From the NCBI RefSeq assembly GCF_038002605.1, contig NZ_JBBOCT010000001.1, positions 248,001-312,000 of the forward strand: a DNA stretch of 64,000 nt, read 5' to 3'. The notes beneath the pieces were generated by a model. That model had not been told where the DNA came from and did not search any database. It saw only the letters and a list, made by a program, of their open reading frames with translations. The translations under genes and the position numbers were made by a program. Positions 46,083 through 54,397 of the stretch are shown piece by piece. Each line of letters begins with the position of its first letter. The stretch's first letter is position 1. The DNA is from Bacillus sp. FSL K6-3431 (GTDB lineage Bacteria > Bacillota > Bacilli > Bacillales > Bacillaceae_C).

Positions 46083-46205
46083 ATAATAATAAACATTTAG
46101 ATTTGAAGAGGCACAATTTCAAAAAAAGATACGTTGACTAAAGTTAGTTAAATCTTTCCATTTGATTGGCTTTGCATGTCTGAAGCATTAATGGAGGTAT
46201 AAAAG

Positions 46206-46835
46206 ATGAAATGGGTTATCTTTTGGTCCAGTATGATCTTAGTCATTGGATTGGCATTAACTATTGAGCAACCATTAATACAAACGTATGATGTAAAAAT
46301 TCTTTTGTTTTTCGAGGATATTCGTACAGAATTTTTGAATGATTTGTTTTTCTTTTTTACTGATATTGGATTAATCAAATTTTTACTACCACTAGCTGTT
46401 ATCGTTACAGCCTTTTTATTGATTAAGAAACGTTATCTTGAATCTATCTTTGTAATGTTAGCATTTTGGGGTGTAAGAGGAGTCAACTATATGATGAAAG
46501 AATTTTTTGAAAGAGAGCGTCCATCATTTCATTCGCTAATTGAAGTTGGCGATTACAGCTTTCCAAGTGGACATGCAATGAATTCCATCGCTTTTATGGG
46601 CTTTTTGTTTTATTTATTTGCGCATATTTTGAAAGTGGGAATAAAGCATTGGCTGTTATGGCTATCCACAACGTTGATAATTGTTATCCTTATAGCAGTA
46701 AGTAGGGTGTATCTTGGAGTGCATTATCTAACAGATGTTGTTGCCGGGGCATGCTGCGGTATATTGTATCTTTTCATAGTCGTATATTTATATAAGTTTT
46801 CATCAGTACTTATTCAAAAAATAGTACTTGATTAA
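46206..46835 (+). CDS. PAP2 family membrane phosphatase
   Basis: 209 residues, six transmembrane helices. Motifs KEFFERERP, YSFPSGHAMNS and SRVYLGVHYLTDV are complete. Probable undecaprenyl-pyrophosphate or lipid phosphatase. GGAGG precedes the ATG. Related to but clearly distinct from the PAP2 protein at 28081. Confidence 0.9.
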   Translation: MKWVIFWSSMILVIGLALTIEQPLIQTYDVKILLFFEDIRTEFLNDLFFFFTDIGLIKFLLPLAVIVTAFLLIKKRYLESIFVMLAFWGVRGVNYMMKEFFERERPSFHSLIEVGDYSFPSGHAMNSIAFMGFLFYLFAHILKVGIKHWLLWLSTTLIIVILIAVSRVYLGVHYLTDVVAGACCGILYLFIVVYLYKFSSVLIQKIVLD

Positions 46836-47187
46836 TCATTCCCTATTTTTTTTCTCCATTCTTTGCGATCAACGACCCCGTTCTTTTATGAAACAATAGA
46901 AACGCTAGTCTAACATTTTAAAGCGTGAATATCATCGAGTAAATGACGCGATTTTAGGGTCATATAATGCTCTTCCTAGTAATTCTCCTAACACTATCGA
47001 GATAATAAAAGTGAAAGTGGATAATTGATTACTGATTTTTTAACAATCTTGTAGATAATGAAATGAATAAAAAACTCGATAATAAGTTCAATATTTAGAT
47101 TTATACAATCATTTACTTTTTCTTTTATAAACCCTAATGAGTATAAAAAAAAGTACTCATTGAGACTACATCACTTGGTCCATAATC
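46836..47187. other. Intergenic region, nothing recognisable
   Basis: A/T-rich, no gene seen on either strand; a run of A near 47147 precedes a hairpin. Confidence 0.4.
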
Positions 47188-47216
47188 AAGAGGCTGACTT
47201 TCGATGTCAGCCTCTT
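47188..47216. terminator. Hairpin after the small lipoprotein gene
   Basis: AAGAGGCTGAC / GTCAGCCTCTT with loop TTTCGAT. Strong stem but a poor T run on either side. Confidence 0.6.
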
Positions 47217-47234
47217 GGTTTATGCAGTTCTCGG

Positions 47235-47375
47235 TTATTGCGAATTATCTTCCATTTGCTCTGAAGGTTCTTCAGTTGGATCTGGTTCATCTTCGTCAAC
47301 ACCATTGCAGCCAAATAATAAACCCAATGATAAAATGGTTGACATAAAAGCAAAAAGGTATTTTTTCTTGTTCAT
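47235..47375 (-). CDS. Small acidic lipoprotein
   Basis: 46 residues: a lipoprotein signal peptide (MNKKKYLFAFM...LLFGC) and a short tail rich in Asp, Glu and Pro (DEDEPDPTEEPSEQ). The ATG at 47375 is chosen, with AAAGG about nine bases upstream. Family not recognised; common type of tiny surface lipoprotein in Bacillaceae. Confidence 0.6.
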   Translation of the reverse strand: MNKKKYLFAFMSTILSLGLLFGCNGVDEDEPDPTEEPSEQMEDNSQ

Positions 47376-47417
47376 TTTCATCATCCTTTCTTTTTTACCA
47401 TTCCCTGTATTACTCAT

Positions 47418-47696
47418 GACAATTCATCGTAAATAATTAGATACAAGCTAATTTACGACGTTTGATGATAGTCACATCCATTATTATGAAGCAAATACAA
47501 ATATCATTGCCAAATGGCTATCATGTTCATTATGTCGAAATCAAAACAACTGAAAATGATTGCCATGTGCATATCATTATAGGTTTTACCCAACTGTCAA
47601 AAAGTGAATAACATGCCATTCATCCTTTTTCAATCATTAAACCATTTCTCATGTCACAATTTGACACCTTATAAACTTTTTGTATCAAAAAGAAGG
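47418..47696 (+). other. Spacer with an unassigned short frame
   Basis: A plus-strand frame from an ATG at 47465 to 47611 (including SLPNGYHVHYVEIKTTEND) reads like protein but has no ribosome site and no recognised relative. Otherwise nothing seen. Confidence 0.25.
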
Positions 47697-47957
47697 TCAT
47701 CCTGAATGGTAAAGAGTATTCCTTATTAACACCGATATATCCTCGTTCTCAAAACCATCATAAAATGCATTCAAACGGCTGCTGAATTGTGATAAGTCAC
47801 TCCTTAAAATATTTAATATTTGTTCTTCGACCTTATTTGTTGGCTTCCAGTTCTCCAAATTAAATATCAATCCTTGGCTTTTATAACTGATTTTTGATTT
47901 GTAAACTTGGTACAAAGTGATAATCAATACCTTGGATGCCTCATAAATTATTAACAA
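47697..47957 (-). CDS. Unassigned 86-codon frame, doubtful
   Basis: TTG start without a visible ribosome site; the middle (LENWKPTNKVEEQILNILRS) looks protein-like. Could be a small hypothetical protein or the remainder of a longer gene. Nothing recognisable. Confidence 0.3.
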   Translation of the reverse strand: MLIIYEASKVLIITLYQVYKSKISYKSQGLIFNLENWKPTNKVEEQILNILRSDLSQFSSRLNAFYDGFENEDISVLIRNTLYHSG

Positions 47958-48250
47958 AATAATCTGTGTACACGTTTACTGGTCCACCCCAAAGTTTCTT
48001 CATTTTCAGCAGGGCGACACTATGGAGGACGGAAGAGTATGTGTTCTGATGATTAAATCCGGGTGTCTATCTTACGATTCTCCAATAAAAATAGGCATCT
48101 ATATCAGTAACAATGCTCGACCGTAGTTCATATTTTGTTGAGGAGAACTATTGTAGATTCACCTATTACAAAGTTGTTTTTCTAATTGGTCGTTCTGTTT
48201 TCCTTTCTGTTGCTGGACACCTTGTTAAAATAATTTAGGGAGGCTATAAA
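47958..48250. other. Region upstream of the TOMM precursor gene
   Basis: No gene recognised. The last bases contain AGGGAGG, the ribosome site of the precursor. The promoter of the TOMM genes should lie here but no clear -35/-10 pair stands out. Confidence 0.35.
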
Positions 48251-48511
48251 ATGAATGATTTTCAAAATGAACTCCAGATGTTAAATGTTGGGGATTTCCA
48301 GGCGAACGAGGCAGTTCCCTGGGACCAAAACCAGTCCTATATTGATTCGTCTCGACAATTCGGTGTTTTTGGTGGTTTTGGTCGGTGTTTTAGTTGTTTT
48401 AGTTGTTTTCGCTGCTTTAGTTGTTTTAGTTGCTTTAATTGTTTTCGTTGCGGTGGCCGTTGCAGTAATCGTTGTGGTGGCCGTTGTGGTGGGCGTTGCG
48501 GTGGCCGATAG
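48251..48511 (+). CDS. TOMM precursor peptide, heterocycloanthracin/sonorensin family
   Basis: An 86-residue precursor. The leader (MNDFQNELQMLNVGDFQ... to about residue 35) has the conserved MNxFQ-ELQ-LNV-DFQ pattern of the family TIGR03601. After a Gly/Phe bridge (QFGVFGGFGR) the core starts at Cys46 and holds 12 Cys: seven Cys-Phe-X units, then five Cys-Gly-Gly-Arg-type units (one is Cys-Ser-Asn-Arg). Cys, and possibly Ser, would be converted to thiazol(in)es/oxazol(in)es by the enzymes encoded next. Strong ribosome site AGGGAGG. It precedes the maturation genes by 170 bases, in the same direction. Confidence 0.9.
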   Translation: MNDFQNELQMLNVGDFQANEAVPWDQNQSYIDSSRQFGVFGGFGRCFSCFSCFRCFSCFSCFNCFRCGGRCSNRCGGRCGGRCGGR

Positions 48512-48680
48512 CTCGTTTCCCAACGAAAACTAGGGTGACTATGGAGGAGAGTTGCCCCTGCTTAAGTTGTTAGGGGCTTTCTCTATAAGATTAGACATAA
48601 GAGACAATTAGCGGTACATAGGATAAAAGGTAAAAGTAAAGCTGCATATTTGAGAACAGCTTACGGGAAGGAGGAGCGGA

Positions 48681-50645
48681 ATGACAAATTTAACCTCTTC
48701 TATGCGTCTGAAAGTAAAAAGGGACACGTTTTTTCTCCCTGATCCAAATAGCGGAGTGTATTTTCGGAACAACTTAAGTTCGTTTCGTATGGAAGGCAGT
48801 GCGATCGATCAGTGGGTTGAAAAGCTGATCCCGATGTTCAACGGAGAGTACACATTGGGGGATTTGACAGACGGTTTGCCTGGTTCATACCGGGATCGTG
48901 TTTATGAAATTGCTGGAGTGCTGTTTCGAAACGGGTTTGTTCGAGATGTAAGCCAAGATCGCCAACATCAATTGGCGGATCAAGTTCTTAAAAAACATGC
49001 GTCTCAAATTGAATTTTTGGACAGTTTTGGCGATTCGGGAGCGTACCGCTTTCAAACCTATCGTCGGGGGAAAGTGTTAGTAGTTGGCTCAGGTCCTTTT
49101 TTTATTTCGTTGGTTTCTGCGTTGTTTGAATCTGGCTTACCTAAATTCCATGTGCTAATAACGGACTCGGTACCTACCAATAAACAGCGGTTGATGGAAA
49201 TCGTAGCACATGCTCAAAAAACAGACTCTGAGGTGGTGGTAGAGGAGGTCAGCCTGCAAAAGGAGGGGGCAGGTGCTTGGCGGGAGATTGTGCAACCGGT
49301 AGATTCGATTTTGTATGTGTCGCAGGAGGCCGAAGTAGAGGAACTGAGAGTTCTTCATACGGTTTGTAGAGAAGAGAAGAAGATATTACTCCCAGCTTTA
49401 TGTCTACAGCATGTAGGTCTGACAGGTCCTTTGGTGCATCCAGATTCAAAGGTATGTTGGGAGTCTGCATGGAGACGTATACACAAATCTGAACTATCCA
49501 AAGATCAGCAGTTCCCAGCTTACTCTTCCACAGCAGGGGCGATGTTGGCTAATGTGATCGTGTTTGAATTGTTTAAAGAGATTACAAAAGTGACTGAATT
49601 GGAACGGAAGAATCAATTCTTTCTGTTGGAACTTGAAACGTTGGAAGGAAACTGGCATTCGTTTATACCTCATCCGCTAGTGACCGGACATGTGTCTGTC
49701 GAACGGGTTAATGATTTGGATTTACGTATCGAACAGAGCTTAGGCAAGGATGAGCCAAGTAGTTTACTTCTTTACTTTAGCCAGTTGACATCAGTTGAAT
49801 CAGGAATTTTCCATATTTGGGAGGAGGGGGATTTAAAGCAGCTCCCACTATCTCAGTGTCGTGTTCAGGCAGTTGACCCATTGTCGGATGGACCGGCTGA
49901 CCTGTTGCCCGAGATTTTGAGTACAGGTCTAACACATGAAGAGGCACGTAGGGAAGCGGGTCTGGCCGGGATTGAAGCGTATGCATCTCGATTGGCAGGT
50001 CTGCACGTTTCGAATGTACCTTCACATCTGGAAGTAGATGCTAGCTTGTTAAAATTTCAGCAATATATCGGGGTGGGAGCGGGAGAAACTGTTGCGGAAG
50101 GTGCTAGTCGTGGATTACAAAGGTGTTTGAACGAGGAACTGATTAAACGACAGGTCAATAAGAAGAATTCTGTCTCTCGTGTGCAGCTAAGTGTGGTAGA
50201 AGATGAACGCTGCCGTTTTTATTTACAGGCACTGACCACGTTACAAGGAGCACCGATAATAGGCTTGGGAGAGGAAGTGTCCGGCTTCCCAGTAGTATGG
50301 ATTGGTACGAATGGGCGCTGGTTTGGCAGTGTAGGTTTGAATATTACATTGGCGTTACGCAATGGATTACAACAGGCGCTTATGCAGGCACAAAACAGAC
50401 CGATATTTCATATGACGCAAACATTGGAACTTTCGTCCGTGCTTTTGGAAGAAAAGGTGCCACAAAGTCTTGTAATTCATGCATGTGCAGAGGCTACAAA
50501 CTCCGAGGTCTTGCAGTCCGCCATGCAGGTTTTAGATAGGAAGCGTAAGCGGCTCTTAGTCTTCGATCTAGCATTGGAACCGTTTTTAAAAGAGGAACTG
50601 GCTGGGGTATTTGGTGTGTTGGTACGAGAGGAGGAATCCCGGTGA
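48681..50645 (+). CDS. Ocin-ThiF-like F protein (TOMM leader-binding maturation protein)
   Basis: 654 residues, matching the 'putative thiazole-containing bacteriocin maturation protein' family (TIGR03693). A winged-helix-like recognition segment at the start (RDTFFLPDPNSGVYFRNN...), then a degenerate ThiF/E1 Rossmann region (KVLVVGSGPFFISLVSALFE, near residue 135) lacking clear adenylating residues. In the heterocycloanthracin system the F protein binds the precursor leader and presents it to the YcaO protein. GGAAGGAGGAG precedes the ATG; four-base overlap with the next gene. Confidence 0.88.
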   Translation: MTNLTSSMRLKVKRDTFFLPDPNSGVYFRNNLSSFRMEGSAIDQWVEKLIPMFNGEYTLGDLTDGLPGSYRDRVYEIAGVLFRNGFVRDVSQDRQHQLADQVLKKHASQIEFLDSFGDSGAYRFQTYRRGKVLVVGSGPFFISLVSALFESGLPKFHVLITDSVPTNKQRLMEIVAHAQKTDSEVVVEEVSLQKEGAGAWREIVQPVDSILYVSQEAEVEELRVLHTVCREEKKILLPALCLQHVGLTGPLVHPDSKVCWESAWRRIHKSELSKDQQFPAYSSTAGAMLANVIVFELFKEITKVTELERKNQFFLLELETLEGNWHSFIPHPLVTGHVSVERVNDLDLRIEQSLGKDEPSSLLLYFSQLTSVESGIFHIWEEGDLKQLPLSQCRVQAVDPLSDGPADLLPEILSTGLTHEEARREAGLAGIEAYASRLAGLHVSNVPSHLEVDASLLKFQQYIGVGAGETVAEGASRGLQRCLNEELIKRQVNKKNSVSRVQLSVVEDERCRFYLQALTTLQGAPIIGLGEEVSGFPVVWIGTNGRWFGSVGLNITLALRNGLQQALMQAQNRPIFHMTQTLELSSVLLEEKVPQSLVIHACAEATNSEVLQSAMQVLDRKRKRLLVFDLALEPFLKEELAGVFGVLVREEESR

Positions 50646-52585
50646 GTGCTGTCGTGGTGGTTGTCGGAGAAGGATTGTTGGCGGATCGAATGTGCGGAGA
50701 ACTATCCGCTCAATATCAGGTAGTTCGTTGTACCGATTTCGAGGCGGGAGTGCCGAAAGCGACTGATTTGGTTTTGGTATTGCACGATACTTGGAATCCC
50801 TCTGTTCATAAAAAGACGGAAGAGGTGTTGCACCCAACCGGTATCCCTTGGCTACGGAGCTTCGTTTCGTTTGGGGAAGGGGTGGTCGGACCGCTCGTTC
50901 GCTCAGGGAAGCCCGGGTGCTCCCAGTGTGCTGATATGCGACGTCTCATGGCCGGACGAGACCGTGAAGAGATGTGGGAGATGGAGAAAAGATTTGCGGC
51001 GCACGGAGAAATGACACGAGATGCTTGGGCATCACGCTCGGGACTATTGCAGATGGCCTACTTAATCGAGGCGGAGATTCAGAGCGTATTGCAAGGTGAT
51101 CAACCACATTCTGAAGGCAGGATATGTTTAATCAATCTGAAAACACTGAAGAGTTCATGGCATTCCTTTCTTCCCGACCCATTGTGTCAGGTTTGTAGTC
51201 AATTACCCGACGATTCACCGATAGCGGCCCAAATTTCACTACAACCTTGTCCGAAGATCAGCATCGACAGTTATCGCTGCCGTTCGATAAAAGAACTGAA
51301 TAAATTTCTAGAGAAAGACTATCTTGATCATCGAACTGGCTTTTTGAATGGGAAAATGTATGACCTCGTGCCGCCATTTGCTGATGTTAGTGTCAATCTT
51401 CCTTTGTTCTCGGGTGACGAGGGAGTAGCAGGGCGAACCCATTCATATGCGGTAAGTGAGTTAACTGCCATTTTGGAGGGGTTAGAGCGGTACTGTGGCC
51501 TGGAGCCCCGTGGCAAACGAACAGTGGTCCATGATAGTTTCCGTAATTTGGAAAATAAAGCGCTAAATCCTATTAAGGTAGGTGTACATGCGAAGGAACA
51601 GTATGAGCTGACTGGTTTTCCATTTAAAGAGTTTAATCCAGAACATCCAATTAATTGGGTTTGGGGCTATTCGTTTTTACAAGAGCGCCCGATTCTAGTT
51701 CCAGAGTTGCTGTCCTACTATAGCTTGGGCTGCGGGCAGGGATTTGTTTATGAAACTTCTAACGGATGCGCGTTAGGCGGAAGTCTGGAGGAGGCTATTT
51801 TCTACGGAATTATGGAAGTGGTGGAGCGTGATTCGTTCCTGATGACTTGGTATGCGGAGATGAGCCTCCCGCGTCTGGACCCTTATTCCGCTAACGATCA
51901 AGAATTGCAGATGATGGTTGACCGTATGCGTGCGGTGGCGGGATATGATCTGTATTTGTTTAACTCAACAATGGAACATGGAATTCCGAGCGTTTGGGCG
52001 TTGGCGAAAAACAGGAAGCAGAAGGGAGTGAACATCATCTGTGCGGCCGGAGCTCATCTGGATCCAGTACGAGCGGTGAAAAGCGCGGTTCACGAGTTGG
52101 CTGCTATGATGTTGACGCTTGACGAGAATTTTGAGGCGAATCAGGAGGAGTTTGTTCGAATGTTGCATGATCCTTCTTTGGTACGGAAGATGGATGATCA
52201 TGGCATGTTGTACGGTTTACCGGAAGCGCAAGAGCGCCTAAATTTTTTGCTGGACGATCATCGTCCAGTGCGAACGTTTGACGAGGAATTCAATTGGACG
52301 TCTAGCCATACAGACCTGACCGATGATTTACAGGACATTCTTCAGGTATTTCGTCAATTGAAGCTAGATGTAATCGTTGTAAACCAGACGACAGCGGAAA
52401 CCATACGAAACGGACTGTATTGCGTGAAAGTGCTGATTCCAGGGATGTTGCCGATGACATTCGGACAACATCTTACCCGCGTAACAGGGCTGGAGAGGGT
52501 GTTGAATGTACCAATGGAACTTGGGTATGCGAAACAACCGCTGACACTTGAACAGCTTAATCCACATCCGCATCCGTTTCCATAA
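50642..52585 (+). CDS. Fused E1-like/YcaO TOMM cyclodehydratase (SagD family)
   Basis: 647 residues. Residues 1-200 are an E1-like cyclodehydratase domain with two Cys pairs that probably bind zinc (CSQCADMRR and CQVCSQLPD). The rest is a YcaO domain: EGLERYCG and SNGCALGGSLEEAIFYGIME-VVERDSF supply ATP/Mg-binding acids, and the protein ends in the Pro-rich tail PHPHPFP needed by azoline-forming YcaO enzymes. It phosphorylates backbone amides so that Cys/Ser side chains cyclise. GTG start overlapping the F-protein stop (GTGA), thus coupled. Confidence 0.92.
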   Translation: MSAVVVVVGEGLLADRMCGELSAQYQVVRCTDFEAGVPKATDLVLVLHDTWNPSVHKKTEEVLHPTGIPWLRSFVSFGEGVVGPLVRSGKPGCSQCADMRRLMAGRDREEMWEMEKRFAAHGEMTRDAWASRSGLLQMAYLIEAEIQSVLQGDQPHSEGRICLINLKTLKSSWHSFLPDPLCQVCSQLPDDSPIAAQISLQPCPKISIDSYRCRSIKELNKFLEKDYLDHRTGFLNGKMYDLVPPFADVSVNLPLFSGDEGVAGRTHSYAVSELTAILEGLERYCGLEPRGKRTVVHDSFRNLENKALNPIKVGVHAKEQYELTGFPFKEFNPEHPINWVWGYSFLQERPILVPELLSYYSLGCGQGFVYETSNGCALGGSLEEAIFYGIMEVVERDSFLMTWYAEMSLPRLDPYSANDQELQMMVDRMRAVAGYDLYLFNSTMEHGIPSVWALAKNRKQKGVNIICAAGAHLDPVRAVKSAVHELAAMMLTLDENFEANQEEFVRMLHDPSLVRKMDDHGMLYGLPEAQERLNFLLDDHRPVRTFDEEFNWTSSHTDLTDDLQDILQVFRQLKLDVIVVNQTTAETIRNGLYCVKVLIPGMLPMTFGQHLTRVTGLERVLNVPMELGYAKQPLTLEQLNPHPHPFP

Positions 52586-52607
52586 CCTATGGTTAGGAGG
52601 TAGGAGG

Positions 52608-54179
52608 ATGAGTTTAGAGGCATTTCTGCACAATCTACATTTTGATATTGACAAAGTAAGCCCGCTGGACTGGGAAGTGGATTGGGATCATGCACCACTT
52701 CCATATAAGCTCTACCGCGGCTTGCCGGTGGTACCGTTTTCTTTGGAAGTACCGCTGACACTTGAAGGAGGGGAAGAACCTGCAAAGCCTAACCTCCGCA
52801 GTATCGGGGATTTTCTATGGTATGTATTTGGCCTAACTCAATTTTGCCAGTCAGTCTTTACCTTGGAATCCACAGAAAAAGCGGTTGACCTAATGCAGTC
52901 GTATAGACGGTTTGTTCCTTCAGGCGGGGCGCTTTATCCAAACGAATTATACGTGTATCTGAAGATAGAGGATTTACCTGCGGGAGTGTACCATTACGAT
53001 GTAGCGCATCACCGTTTGGTGTTATTACGCGAAGGGAATTTCGATTCATATATAGCCCGGGCTCTTGGTAATGGCTGTGAAGTGTCCGCTTGTTTTGGTA
53101 CTGTTTTTGTGGCAACTATGTTTTGGAAAAATTTCTTTAAATATAATAATTTTTCCTACCGTCTGCAAGGGTTGGATGCTGGTGTGCTGATTGGACAGTT
53201 ATTGGAAGTAGCGAAGCGTTTTGGCTTTGCATCGGGGGTATACTTCCAATTTCTTGATCGGGCAATCAACCATATGCTTGGGCTTTCTGAACAAGAGGAA
53301 AGTGTGTATGCAGTTATCCCGCTATCGGTGGAACTTACAAGCTGGTCTCCTAACTGCGTAGAAGGGATTGTCTCTGCCGCCGAATTGTGCCGAGAGTTGA
53401 CTCCTATTCAGAATAATGACAACCATCAATCACGGAGGGGTATAGAGTATCCGATGTTATCCGAGTTGAATGAAGCGTCCATGCTAGAATCAACTCGATC
53501 GTTTTCGCAAATAAAAGAAAAGGAGAAAAAGAATTGTAAGGATCGAGCTGTAGCTCTGCCTCATGTTAAGCGGTTGTCATATGATTTGGCGTCAGTCTGC
53601 CGAGAGCGTTATTCACCCGACATGGATTTCGTTTTGGGAAAGGTAAGTCAATCTCAGCTGGCCACTCTGCTGCAGGAGGCCACTGCTTCTTTCTCGTATA
53701 GAAATGATTTGGATGCAGCACATCCGAAATACGAGTCCCGTGTCTCATTGTATGGCTGTTTGTATAATGTCGACGGCATTCCAGATGGTGCTTATTACTA
53801 TGATAGCACTGCTCATGCCTTACGACAGGTATATCCCGGAGACCATAGACTCCAATTGCAATACGGAATGTCTGGAAATAACGTAAATTTGCTTCAAGTA
53901 CCACTTTGCTTACATGTGGCAGGGGATAAGGATCACTTAAAAACGGAACTCGGGTACAGAGGATATCGTATCCAGCAAATGGAAGCGGGTATGCTTGTAC
54001 AGAGATTATTATTAATAGCTTCGGCCATCGGGATGGGGGGGCATCCACTTCTCGGGTTTGATGCGAACTCGTGTGATGAGATTTACAAGATGGATTCACA
54101 AGGAAAAACCAGCTTAATCCAAATCCCGATCGGTCCCTTTCGACATCGCCCTTGGTTAAAGGGAAGTTTGCATAGTTAA
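52608..54179 (+). CDS. SagB-type FMN dehydrogenase with two nitroreductase-like halves
   Basis: 523 residues. The N-terminal half has the SagB signature VPSGGALYPNELYVYL and VYHYDVAHHRL; it should oxidise azolines to azoles using FMN. The C-terminal half repeats the layout (YESRVSLYGCLYN..., GAYYYDSTAHALRQVYPG) but has lost the PSGGALYP motif. The ATG at 52608 follows GGAGGTAGGAGG, 22 bases after the YcaO stop. The terminator at 54254 closes the cluster. Confidence 0.9.
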   Translation: MSLEAFLHNLHFDIDKVSPLDWEVDWDHAPLPYKLYRGLPVVPFSLEVPLTLEGGEEPAKPNLRSIGDFLWYVFGLTQFCQSVFTLESTEKAVDLMQSYRRFVPSGGALYPNELYVYLKIEDLPAGVYHYDVAHHRLVLLREGNFDSYIARALGNGCEVSACFGTVFVATMFWKNFFKYNNFSYRLQGLDAGVLIGQLLEVAKRFGFASGVYFQFLDRAINHMLGLSEQEESVYAVIPLSVELTSWSPNCVEGIVSAAELCRELTPIQNNDNHQSRRGIEYPMLSELNEASMLESTRSFSQIKEKEKKNCKDRAVALPHVKRLSYDLASVCRERYSPDMDFVLGKVSQSQLATLLQEATASFSYRNDLDAAHPKYESRVSLYGCLYNVDGIPDGAYYYDSTAHALRQVYPGDHRLQLQYGMSGNNVNLLQVPLCLHVAGDKDHLKTELGYRGYRIQQMEAGMLVQRLLLIASAIGMGGHPLLGFDANSCDEIYKMDSQGKTSLIQIPIGPFRHRPWLKGSLHS

Positions 54180-54253
54180 ATAAGGTATTCTTAACATAAA
54201 GATGAGTTAGAATTTAAAGTGATGGAACCAGTTTAAAAAATTATTTTGGAAAG

Positions 54254-54294
54254 AAAAAAATCACTATAACTTTTTTCGTTTTAGTGATTTTTTT
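54254..54294 (+). terminator. Terminator of the TOMM operon
   Basis: AAAATCACTA / TAGTGATTTT stem flanked by A7 and T7. Confidence 0.8.
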
Positions 54295-54306
54295 GACTAA
54301 ACTTCA

Positions 54307-54387
54307 TTATTCCTCAAAACTCTTTTTGCCTAATACATACCAGACATTATTTCCGCCTTGTCCGTTTACATCACCGGATTTTACAGA
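54307..54387 (-). pseudogene. C-terminal fragment of an unidentified gene
   Basis: A 26-codon open stretch (SVKSGDVNGQGGNNVWYVLG, then KKSFEE and a stop) with no start. It lies directly after the decayed phosphatase gene. The fragment suggests a deletion at the junction with the TOMM cluster. Confidence 0.4.
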
Positions 54388-54397
54388 TTATAATATG

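Noticed and set aside
48281..48533. Long open frames in other frames over the TOMM precursor, including a Val-rich hydrophobic one on the plus strand and a Thr-rich one on the minus strand
   Set aside because: They are by-products of the tandem repeats in the precursor core; only the Cys-rich frame has a good ribosome site and family similarity.
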